Origin: Aphrocallistes beatrix
Lineage: Eukaryota; Porifera; Hexactinellida; Sceptrulophora; Aphrocallistidae
DNA: 64,000 bases
NCBI GenBank assembly: GCA_963281255.1
Contig: OY725498.1
Coordinates: forward strand, 2,046,001 to 2,110,000
Reading direction: 5' to 3'
Shown in pieces: positions 54,830-63,583 of the stretch. Numbering within the stretch: position 1 is the first letter of the stretch; each line of letters begins with the position of its first letter. The translations under genes were made by a program, and so were the position numbers. The notes under the pieces were generated by a model. It did not search any database. It was not told the DNA's origin and worked only from the letters and a program-made list of their open reading frames with translations.

Positions 54830-55302
54830 CAGAGATGCAGCGGTCCGGTGATTTCATGGACCGGACCGGACCGTCATATATATTCTCTAGACGGTCCAGA
54901 CCGGTCCAGACTGCACGATTAAAATATTGGACCGGTCCAGACCGATGAATCGGTCCAGACCGGTGGACCAGTCCAGACCGATGGATCGGTCCAGACCGGT
55001 GGACCAGTCCAGACCGATGGATCGGTCCAAACCGATGAATCGGTCCAGACCGATGATTCGGTTCAGACCGATGATTCGGTCCAGACCGATTGTTCGGTCC
55101 AGACCGATGATTCAGTTCAGACCGATGATTCGGTCCAGACCGATTGTTCGGTCCAAACCGATTGTTCGGTCCAGACCGTTAGATCGCTAATTCGGAGCAG
55201 TCCAGACCGAACTTTAAAAAGGCGGACCGGACTGAGCTGAAACCGGTCGGTCCGGTCCGGACCGGTCTGGACCGCAGTCCAGTCCAGACCGCTGCACCTC
55301 TG
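54830..55302. mobile_element. hAT-like element built of CGGTCCAGACCGATGAT tandem repeats
   Basis: Ends CAGAGATGCAGCGGTCCGG and inverse CCAGACCGCTGCACCTCTG. Between them lie about fifteen 15- to 18-bp units of GGTCCAGACCGATGATTC type, each itself palindromic (CGGTCNNGACCG). The apparent Arg/Ser/Pro/Met-rich ORF at 54927-55190 is a by-product of the repeat. No matching target duplication was found. Confidence 0.55.
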
Positions 55303-55307
55303 AATTA

Positions 55308-55445
55308 GAGTCGCCAGCTAGAAATCCCACAAAAGCGCCGGGATACCAAGTGAGTATAGTAGAACGGAATTATTTCTTAAATAAGTCCCACTGTGCTAGA
55401 CGATACTCACTCAGTATCTCGGCGCTTTATGGGATCTCTGGCTGG
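55308..55445. mobile_element. Hairpin MITE (about 138 bp)
   Basis: TCGCCAGCTAGAAATCCC, AAAGCGCCGGGATACCAAG and the inverse TATCTCGGCGCTTTATGGG, TCTGGCTGGTGA make arms of about 50 bp around a short loop. The right flank matches a repeated segment seen near 29860 (GGTGGAGGCAAACTGGGGTA). Confidence 0.5.
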
Positions 55446-55564
55446 TGACTGCTTGATAAAGGTGGAAGCAAACTGGGGTATTTTTCTTAAAATAACTTAA
55501 ATTATGAACATCATATCATGGATTTACGCGTATTAGAAAGGTGCTAGTCATAAATTGTGTTTTA

Positions 55565-56131
55565 CTTCTTAGACAAGCGCGCTTCGCTTGCTTGCACTGC
55601 GCGGCTGGCGGACACTTTGTGTCCGCCGGAGACGCTCTTTGGGCGCCTGGGTCCATATTGATTAATTATAAGGGAGATAACATCTCTAAATACGTCTGAC
55701 CTACTATTATAATCGATATCGCACGAAAAATCACAAATTTGTCAATTTTTAAAATTTTGATGCGTAATGATGACGTCATAACAGAGTGGTGAGTCATTAT
55801 TTTTTAATGATAGTTGTATCATATGTGAGATATATTAATATACACATTCTATTAAAATTTCAGCCTTCTATGCACTTAAAATGGCTGAGTTATGGTCGAA
55901 AAACTGAAATTTCTAATTATAAAAAGGTGACAATGACGTCATAATTCCATGATGAGTCTACATTTTCGTCTGAGCTCAGAACTTAGTGGAGCCATAGCCA
56001 AAAGATTTCCACATGAAAAAATCAGCTTTCTGCGCTTGGCAGTTTCTTCAATCAATTCGTTATAGATAGATAGAATTATACACACACATATATATGTATA
56101 TAAACATTAATCGAGTTTTAATAGTAAGGAT
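55565..56131 (-). mobile_element. Helitron-like family X, most complete copy (567 bp)
   Basis: In reverse it starts TCCTTACTATTAAAACTCG (5'-TC after an A), then a TA/CA microsatellite, CGAATTGATTGAAGAAACTG, TGACGTCATTGTCACC, GATGACTCACCACTC..., and ends with three GC-rich hairpins and GCGCTTGTCTAA. A 5' TC, no TIR, no duplication and a 3' hairpin followed by CTAA fit a nonautonomous Helitron; the base after CTAA is G rather than the usual T, which weakens this. Confidence 0.5.
55567..55652. repeat. GC-rich hairpin cassette
   Basis: CAAGCGCGCTTCGCTTGCTTG, CGGACACTTTGTGTCCG and CGCTCTTTGGGCGCC in a row: perfect or near-perfect short stems with 3-5 nt loops in an otherwise AT-rich region. Confidence 0.6.
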
Positions 56132-56317
56132 ATATGATATCCAGTGAAACATGAGTCCTTTGGGGTAGATTCAAACGTTTTCCGTATTTTAGTCAAAACC
56201 CGGAATATCCCGCCGCTGTCCCGTCCCGTCCCGTCCCGGATTTTAGTAACAACCATATTTAGTAGTGTGAACTTTGTGGATTCAAAATTTCCTTACATTC
56301 AGGATTAGTTGACTTAA

Positions 56318-57511
56318 AAGGTTGGCCTTTCCTATAATAGCTAACTTTTGACTTTTTCAACCGATTCATTTAATTTTTTCAGTGCAGATTTGAATCGCAG
56401 AGTTATCTGCAAAACTGCATTAATAATTGAAATAATGCAACAGATAAAAAAAATTTTAAAAAAATTTGGTCATTTTACAAGGAAAAATCGGAAACAATAT
56501 TCTTACAATCTTTTAGAAACTTTTTAAATTCATTCATAAATCGATAATCTAACTAATGAACAGACAGATTTTTGAAATTTTGAAAATTGTTAAAAATTCA
56601 CACCAAAACACCGGAGGTATTTTATTTTTAGTAATTTTGACACTATTTTTTTTATAATTCTCTTTTTATTCCTAATATCAAAATTCTGTCTGTTCATTAT
56701 GTTCTACTCTTTGAGATCTATCAGAAACCGTTGAGTTTTCGTCCCTAGGTTGAATTTTCAAAAGTTATCAACTTTATAATTGCTGAAAAAAAGTCCCAGA
56801 AAATAGGTTCTAATAAATATTTATATATGCCCCTCAATATCCATCTGTATATAACTGCTTTAGAATATTAAATAGCATACAAATATCCATATTCGACAAC
56901 TTATAGCAGTACTAAACTTCAAAATATGGTATATGAAAAATTTTTGCCGTCAAAAGTGTGAATAAGTGGTCATTGATGGCTGGGCCACCAAAAATAGCCA
57001 CATTGAATAGTGTCCGCCGGAATCCCAGATCAATAACTTTTTTTAACCGTGTCAAATCATTATTTGAATCCTCAATTCGTGTTCCTCATTGAATTTCCAG
57101 CAATTTGATATGTATATTGACCATAGTTAGAGAATCTTTTGGATGTCCGTGCATAGCAACGGTCAGGAATTTTTTCACATTCCTGGTCGTTGCTAGGGAC
57201 CCACAGTCAAAAAATTTCTTCGAATGTGTCCAATATATATATCAAATTGTTGGAAATTTAATGCTGACCATGAATTTAGCATCAAAATTATGATCTGACA
57301 TTGTTTAAAGAAGTTATTGATATGAGACAAAAATGTGTCCTTCTTTGGGCGACACCAGGTGGTTCAAGTGGCTCTAAGTGGAAAAATATTGGCTTTGAAA
57401 TTCTGAAAATCGAAATTGAGGTTTAGAACCCCTTTAGGTATCTAAAAATGGTTAAAAAGGTCTTTTGGTTGATTTTTGATAAAAAACAAAATTCCCATAG
57501 GAAAGACCAAC
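56318..57511. mobile_element. TTAA-site element, GGTTGGCC subfamily, ends decayed
   Basis: Left end AAGGTTGGCCTTTCCTATAA next to TTAA at 56314-56317; right end CATAGGAAAGACCAACC with the TTAA lost. Colinear with 15466-17079 apart from that element's hAT insertion, and shows the empty site for it. Confidence 0.6.
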
Positions 57512-57559
57512 CTTTCCTATGGGAATTTTGGGAATTTTAATACTAGCTAATTCTATTTA

Positions 57560-57785
57560 TCACGAACCTGAATTTTCTGCTACAGTTCTGATTTCGTCAA
57601 AGTAACTGCATACAATTGACAATTCAGCATACTTAGTAGCGAACAAGATAGCGACGTATTGTTTCTCTAATATCTCCAAGCGCCCACTGGGTAACTCTGC
57701 GGACACGCATTGTCCGCATGCCTCGCAGCGCAAGCAAGCGAAGCGCGCTTGTAACAAATAAATATTAATCGAGTTTTAATATTAA
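57560..57785 (-). repeat. Helitron-like end and hairpin cassette upstream of CWC27
   Basis: In reverse, TCATTAATATTAAAACTCG, ATTAATATTTATTTG, then CAAGCGCGCTTCGCTTGC and GCGGACAATGCGTGTCCGC. Here the hairpins sit next to the TC end. An adjacent 65-codon open frame (57757-57560) includes the hairpins and RLEILEKQYVAILFATKYAE; I cannot assign it, and it may be a captured gene piece or chance. It lies within 130 bp of the CWC27 start codon. Confidence 0.4.
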
Positions 57786-57915
57786 TGACAGAGATCATTA
57801 TTTCATTGTCAATTTAGTTTAGGATAGTTAGCAAAACGATTTTAGAATATTTCTCTTCTCAAGTTCAATTTTATTTACATTGATATTTCTAAGTTGGATA
57901 CTATAGAATTTTTGA

Positions 57916-58311
57916 ATGAGTAACGTTTACATTCATGAACCCCCAACTCAGGGAAAAGTTCTAATGACCACCAGCCTAGGCGAACTTGATATTGAATTGT
58001 GGTCAAAGGAAGCACCCCTTGCTTGCAGAAACTTTATCCAGTTGTGCATAGATGGTTACTATACTGGTACTATTTTCCATCGAATAATACCTCAGTTTAT
58101 GGTTCAAGGAGGAGACCGATCGGGAACGGGGGATGAAGGCGAGTCGATATATGGAAATCCTTTCAAACTAGAATCACATCAGAGGTTGAGGTTTTGTAGA
58201 CGTGGGCTCTTAGCAACTGCTGGAGCCCATCCCAACGACAACACCTCTCAGTTCTTCTTTTCTCTGGGAGCTCACGAGCACCTTAATAGGAAGCATACCA
58301 TATTTGGACAG
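57916..58311 (+). CDS. CWC27: CWC27 exon 1 (cyclophilin domain)
   Basis: 132 codons from the first ATG. Motifs: IELWSKEAPLACRNF, GTIFHRIIPQFMVQGGD, GDEGESIYGNPF, RRGLLATAGAHPNDNTSQFF, HTIFGQ. The open frame goes on 22 codons into the intron, but GTGATT after GGACAG is the junction used because exon 2 supplies the expected VAGDTKYNLLRF in phase. Confidence 0.92.
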
Positions 58312-61300
58312 GTGATTTTTTCACGATATTGCATTAAAAACGTGCCGCCGTGTTGGATTAATCGATTCCTTACGTAAATAACCAAGTTGTGATCGCGAGT
58401 TTGTCCTGTTTGATTTGAATGAGTTTTTATCTATTGAAATAGGCTTTCATTTTTTTGTTTCCCATGCGAAACTTGTTTTTTATTAAAAATGTGCCCAAAT
58501 TGCTGTTTTATCATTTTTAGATCCTTATAGGGGTTCTAAACAATAATCCCGATTTTTATAACTCCAGCCCCAATATTTCGCCACTTTGAGCCACTTGTAT
58601 CACCTGGTGTCGCTCTAAAAACGACACATTTTAAATGCGAAATGTCCCACACCTATAACTTCTTTTAACAGTGCCAGATCATCTTTTTAATGCTGAATTC
58701 ATTCTCAGCACTAGATTTCCAGCAATTTGATATATATATTGACCATATTTGGAAACATTTTTGTTTGACCGTGCCTAGCAACGGCCAGGAATTTTTTAAC
58801 ATTCCTGACCGTTGCTAGGAAAAGGCAACCAAAAATATTTCCAAATATGGTCAATATATATATCAAATTGCTGGAAATTTAATGTTGAGTACGAATTCAG
58901 TATTAAAATAACGACCTGGCATAGTCGAATAAAGGTATTGGTATGGGATTTCGGCGGAAACCATCGGACATGGTCATTTTTGAGCCCCCAGTGATAACTG
59001 TCAACTTTTTCACACTTTTGAAGGTGTCATGATTTGAAAAAATTTGATATGTCATATTTTGAAGTTAAGTACTACTATAAGTTGTTGATTTAGGATGTTT
59101 TGATGTTATTTATTATCAGAATACAGTAAAAACTAATGGAAATCAAGCCTTTCCGAAGAAAATTGCTTTGTAGCCTGTTTTTAGCACTCAAAAAAATCAA
59201 TTTTACAAAGGAGGAATCTCTAGTTACAAAGGTCGTAGAGTTAAAAACTCGACGGTTTTGGAAAGATCTCGTCACGTAAAACAAAATGATAGAGACAGAT
59301 TTTTGATATTCTACATTTGAAAAAAGTTAAAATATTTTTCCTGACGAAAATCTGCCTCTAAATTTTGTATAAACGAAATTTGAAAGAAAAAATTATTTTG
59401 GTTAAAATTGAAAATTCTATTCCTATTATTTTCTTGATTCAACCATTTTGTGCAAGAATAATTGAGTAAAAGAGGCATAAGGCATTGAAGTTTCCTTGAA
59501 TGTCCTCTATAAATTAGGTCATTTGGGAAAAAAATAATTTTTCTCTTACTTCTTGTGCTCCCGAAAAGTGTAATTTTGCAGATAACTCATCGAGAATAGT
59601 TTCCACAAAAAAATTCAGGAGAGAATAATGAAAACTTTTAAAGTTAGTTCTGGAAGGAAACACCAACCTTAAGATATAGTCTATGATGAAGCTTCATCAA
59701 AGCACTGCGTGGTTAAGCGATTTCGTTTCTTCCTCACTACCCCTCGGTACCTATTATACTTTCATAGCTTTAATCCTAAATAATTATGTGGAATTCAAGA
59801 TAATTAAAAGACGATAATGACGTTATCAATTTGTGGTGAACATTTTCGTTTGAGATCTGAATTTGTTCAAGCCACTCAGTGTACCCTGTCCCTTGAGGCT
59901 GCATCTCTAAGATATAATTGTGTCATCTAGCTTGGGGATACACCCGAAGCTAAGTTACAATTCACTGGTATAATTTATTTAGGTTGTTTATCTCGACTCA
60001 AAAATTATTCTAATGGCATATGGAGGCTTAAAATTTGATATGTAATATTCAACATATAGTTTGACCTATAAAATTGAGAAAAAAGAGGGAAGGAAGCTTT
60101 CAGGACACAGTTTCAGTTTTATATTTTCCAAAGGTCGGGCCATGAACTAATCATACTTGAACTGAGATAACTTTCAGAGGAAATGCTTCATTTTACTAAC
60201 AAAATCGATGCAAATTACCAACAGATATTTGGCTGTCATTTTACCAACAATAGGATCTCTATTGCTGGTAAATAAATGCAACAAGCACGCTTCGCTTGCT
60301 TGCGCTGCGCGGCTTGCGGACACAAAGTATCCGCCAGTTGCAGTGGTTAGGGCGTTTGAATACCAAGACTTAGGTCGCGGGTTCTATCCCGCTCTAGTCA
60401 TTTGCATTTTACTCTCAATTACATTGCTTCGGTAATGTAATCTGAGCCTACACTCTTGCAGAACCTTAGTGAGCTGAAAGCACTAAGGATGTCATCTCGT
60501 TTAAAGGTAAAGTTAAGTCAGGTGCTATATTTCTTGCCTACTGTTAGCCGAGTTTTTCTCTGTAACACTCTATCATATGCATACACACATGCCGCATACA
60601 TCACAGTCAGCAACTATCAGTAGGTTTAGCACCTCACCCAGATTGTAAACCCCCTGAGAATATATTAGTATGGATTCGGGGGGTATATAAATCTATAAAC
60701 TTTAAACTTTAACTTTAACATCTTCAGAGAAATCTCACGGGTGCAACAGCAACCACTAAAAACGTTTATTCTTATCCTAAAATTAGTAATTCTTCATGCT
60801 ATGTATTGTTAATCTCTGTTTTTCATGTTTTTTTTGTGTGGTTCCTACGTATTACCGGTATATACTTAAAGCGTACTAGTATATATATAGTTGAGTTTTT
60901 AGGAAACATCGGCATTTCTGACAATTCTTTTTGCCTCTTTTCCGTTAACCAAGGGAGACGAAAAAAATGGTTTTGACTGTCCATTAACTAATGAAATCTC
61001 GTTTTTTCCTTAAGATTTAAACCTATTTCAAACATTTGTAAATACAGGTGATTCCGCTTAATCGAGACACCCCTGGTCCAGGATATTATGTCCAGATTTA
61101 TTGGAGGTCCCAATTAACCGAAGAAATTTAATATTAACTTCTATGTATGGGACCCATTCCGTTTCTGGAAACTTGCCCCAATTAAGCGGAGTCACTTTTA
61201 CAATCAATTATATTATTCGTATAAGAAATTATTATTTTGAATAATATTTATCTCGACCCAGATTTAAGTTTAGAGACTAGTGGGAACTTGTTCATATGCA

Positions 61301-62528
61301 TGTAGTTCTTTCTTTTAATGCAATGGGCATCTATCATAGGAGCTATACTTAAAAGGTGTAAAATAAATTGAGACATTAGTCTTTCTCAGAGTTCCACTAG
61401 AACAGTGTTTCTCAAACTGGGGGTCGCGAGATACAATTCATCTTTGAAAGTACACCTCGATGTTTACTCAAATTTATTATCAAGTTCTGATTCAAGTTTA
61501 TTCTTCACTCCTTTAGTTAAAAGTGTAAAAGATAAACTAGTTTATCTCATTTCAATAGATACGCCTTGAGTTTATTCTTTCACCTACGTTATAATTACCC
61601 GACTTCTTGATCAATATGTACATCTTTAATACCTTCAGTATCATGTTTATATTTTAATTACATTCGATCTAAAATTCGAAATAGTCAAAAGTTATGGCCA
61701 CAGAAGCCAAAAAGCGAAAATATATGGACAGCTATATTGAATATGGGTTTACTGTGGTAAAAATTAGGGTCGTTAATTCATTTGACAATTGTTAGGGAGG
61801 TCGCCAGGGAAAAAGTTTGAGAACCACTGCACTAGAATCTCGACCCATAGAAACCCTTGGTCTATTTAAGGGCCACCTAAGGGTAAATCCGGTCCTGCAT
61901 CTACCTATTGTGTCCTTTTCTTTCATGACCCGAATTTGTATTTTTAATACACTCGTTTGAAAATTTAACCTGGACGTAAAATTAAAGAAATTCAAAGTTT
62001 GAGCGAATGAATTATATCTGCCCTTGATGGGTATTTGCCTTAGTTTTATTTAAATTTAAATTTTAGGTTGCTGGAGATACAAAATATAACCTTCTGAGGT
62101 TCAACGATGTTCAAACTGATCAAAATGATCGACCCTTGGACCCACCTAAAATTTTAAGGGTAGAAATATTAGCTAACCCCTTTCCTGATCTTGAATTAAA
62201 TAAAGATGTGGTTGAAGGTATTAGTTTTGAATCTGAAATTTCAAAGAATGAAATAAACATACAAAAAAGTGTGAAAAATTTTAATTTGCTTTCATTTGGA
62301 GAAGAATTGGAAGAAACTTTTGATGATGAAGTAGATTTCACGAAATTAAAAAGTTGCCATGATTTTCAACAAGAAGGACTAGACATATACAATTCTGATT
62401 TCCCGAATGCAGCTGATAAAAATTGCTCTGTTGATGTCAAATATTTTACTCTGAAGGAACAAGAATCAAGGATAACAGAAAATATTCAAGACTCTCCTTT
62501 AGCTAAAAAATCAAAACTTTTATCCAAG
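57916..62528 (+). CDS. CWC27: CWC27 spliceosome-associated cyclophilin, exons 1-2, 3' partial
   Basis: Exon 1 (57916-58311) ends GGACAG|GTGATT and exon 2 (62067-62528) starts after tttttag; both junctions are phase 0 and exon 2 ends AAG|GTAAGA, so the gene continues past the window. The 286 residues seen start MSNVYIHEPPTQGKV, as in CWC27 of other animals, with the cyclophilin-type domain at about 10-160 and the start of the acidic/charged tail, including NFNLLSFGEELEE (human NFSLLSFGEEAEE-like). CWC27 acts in the nucleus in activated spliceosomes, partnered with CWC22/eIF4A3 contacts in known systems. Cyclophilin active-site positions: R56, F61, Q64 present, but the Trp of canonical cyclophilins is His122, so isomerase activity is doubtful, as for the family. 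The 3.75-kb intron holds four mobile elements. Confidence 0.92.
58457..59668. mobile_element. TTAA-site element (GGTTGGTG family), left tip lost, in CWC27 intron 1
   Basis: From GTTTCCCATGCGAAACTTG to GGAAACACCAACC and TTAA (59669-59672). About 1.21 kb, foldback interior intact, and it supplies the empty site (ACATTTTAAATGCG, 58622-58635) for the self-insertion at 34246. Confidence 0.65.
59673..60287. other. CWC27 intron 1, unassigned part
   Basis: AT-rich; no exon motif or terminal repeat recognised. A GACGTTATCAATTTGTGG segment near 59818 may be a much decayed family X piece. Confidence 0.35.
60288..60337. repeat. GC-rich hairpin cassette next to the SINE
   Basis: CAAGCACGCTTCGCTTGCTTG, GCGCTGCGCGGC and GCGGACACAAAGTATCCGC: the same hairpin set as at 55567-55652, directly abutting the SINE head. 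Confidence 0.55.
60335..60722 (+). repeat. tRNA-derived SINE, uninterrupted copy
   Basis: Head (60338-60402): A box GTGGTTAGGGCG, tRNA-like anticodon arm region, B box GGGTTCTATCCC. Then an ATTACATT/AATGTAAT hairpin, a body of about 250 bp and a tail of CTTTAAACTTTAACTTTAAC. Colinear with the broken copy at 2036-4860. In CWC27 intron 1, same strand as the gene. TATATAAATCT at about 60684 is part of the repeat, not a gene promoter. Confidence 0.6.
61045..61198. mobile_element. pogo-like MITE (154 bp)
   Basis: CAGGTGATTCCGCTTAATCG after TA (61043-61044), inverse AATTAAGCGGAGTCACTTT before TA (61199-61200). Same length and end type as 13722-13875. Confidence 0.6.
61403..61829. mobile_element. 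hAT MITE (427 bp), perfect duplication CACTAGAA
   Basis: Ends CAGTGTTTCTCAAACTGGGG and inverse AAAGTTTGAGAACCACTG (Charlie-like). CACTAGAA at 61395-61402 and 61830-61837. In CWC27 intron 1, about 230 bp upstream of exon 2. Confidence 0.85.
62067..62528 (+). CDS. CWC27: CWC27 exon 2 (end of cyclophilin domain, start of charged tail)
   Basis: 154 codons after acceptor ttttag. Starts VAGDTKYNLLRFNDVQTD, then PPKILRVEILANPFPDLEL, completing the cyclophilin fold, and continues with an acidic, low-complexity tail (EELEETFDDEVDF, LKEQESRITENIQ) to SKLLSK|GTAAGA. An internal ATG at 62136 is not the start. Confidence 0.9.
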
Positions 62529-62815
62529 GTAAGAATTTGAATCGAACTGAAACGTAAACGGGTTTGAAAAAAACATATTTCGGAAGATCTCTTAGTCTTT
62601 TTAATTAGAGTGCGTCTCCTTTCAATTATTATTGTTAGTTCATTACAATATTAATTGATATGACAACAATTGAAGAGTACTGATAATATTTGGCCGTTAT
62701 AAACTATCTGAGGTTGGTATAACTCAAATATTAATTGCATTTGCACAATCCATAGCCTACTCTAATAATGCCTCACAGTAGACTGAAATTATGAACTAGG
62801 GATGGTGTAGTAGCC

Positions 62816-63583
62816 CAGGGGTGGACAAACTACGGCCCACTTCCGATTTTTAACCGGCTCGCTTGAAGTCAATAGGAGTGCACATTTTTCGTAGTTTAAC
62901 TTATCTATATGTTTTAAAGAAGACCCATTTCTCATAATAATTTATCAAAATCATATATTTTGTTGTCTTTATTGCTAGTACTTTGATATGGCGTCAATAT
63001 CTAAGAAAAGAATAGTTGATAAAGAGTTCCGTATTTTCTATGAAGAGTGGCGAAATAGATACTTTTTTACAGAAGTCAATGGCAGATGCGTCTGTTTGTT
63101 TTGCAATGACACTGTGGCAGTATGCAAAGAGTATAATGTCAGACGTCACTATGACACACAGCATGCGAAAACCCACAAAAATTTGTCCGAGTCAGAGAAG
63201 AAAGCAGTAGCTGTGAAGATGTCTGAAGCTTTGCTCAAGGAGCAACAAGTGTTCACAACTCAAACACGTATCAGTGAAGGAGCAACAAGAGCTAGCTTTG
63301 TAATAGCTCATAAAATTGCTCGGGGAAGTGAAGCCTTAAATGAGGGAGAGTTTGTGAAAGACTGCCTCCTCACATGTTCCGATATTCTCTGTCCTAAAGA
63401 GACGAAAACATTTGACAATGTGAGTCTTTCCAGAAGAACAATAACCCGTAGAGTAGAAGAAATCGCAACAGATTTGCATGATCAAGTAAAAAATGTGTCA
63501 AAGTGCGGAATATACTCTCTGGCCCGCAGCTCTATGAAATCTAGCCACTTTGGCCCGCAGCCGTAAAAGTTTGCCCACCCCTG
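62816..63583 (+). mobile_element. Internally deleted hAT element, perfect duplication TAGTAGCC
   Basis: Ends CAGGGGTGGACAAACTACGG and inverse GTTTGCCCACCCCTG; TAGTAGCC at 62808-62815 and 63584-63591. The empty site appears in copy 1 (GAAGTAGTAGCCGAATGG). Only the N-terminal part of a transposase is kept (62988-63530), then the right end follows. Confidence 0.85.
62988..63566 (+). pseudogene. N-terminal hAT transposase fragment with BED-like zinc finger
   Basis: 192-codon open frame: MASISKKRIVDKEFRIFYEE, zinc finger C36-x2-C39...H54-x4-H59, then KKAVAVKMSEALLKEQQVF, SFVIAHKIARGSEALNEGEF and VSLSRRTITRRVEEIATDLH, as in GTF2IRD2/SCAND3-like hAT proteins. The catalytic core and dimerisation domain are absent and the last ~25 codons read into the element's right end. 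It could still bind DNA if expressed, but cannot transpose. Confidence 0.75.

Larger units (their letters stand above)
53830..56254. mobile_element. Mutator-like element: 85-bp TIRs, 9-bp duplication ATATTTAGT
   Basis: Both ends read GGTTGTTACTAAAATCCGGG inward, followed by GACGGGACAGCGGCGGG, TATTCCGGGTTTTGACTAAA, about 85 bp of TIR in all; the right one has one extra GGGAC unit. ATATTTAGT lies at 53821-53829 and 56255-56263. Long TIRs and a 9-bp duplication fit Mutator/MULE. No transposase inside; the interior is filled with other repeats (53984-54151, 54830-55302, 55308-55445, 55565-56131). Confidence 0.7.

Noticed and set aside
54927..55190. 87-codon RSRPMDRSRPV-type ORF
   Set aside because: It is a by-product of a tandem repeat whose unit length is mostly a multiple of three; no independent coding evidence.
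57560..57757. 65-codon minus-strand ORF upstream of CWC27 as a host exon
   Set aside because: Part of it is the GC-rich hairpin cassette; the rest has no recognised homology. Mentioned only within the repeat entry.
60338..60402. Possible tRNA gene
   Set aside because: A and B boxes are present, but the acceptor stem does not pair properly and the unit is repeated with a long body, as expected of a SINE.
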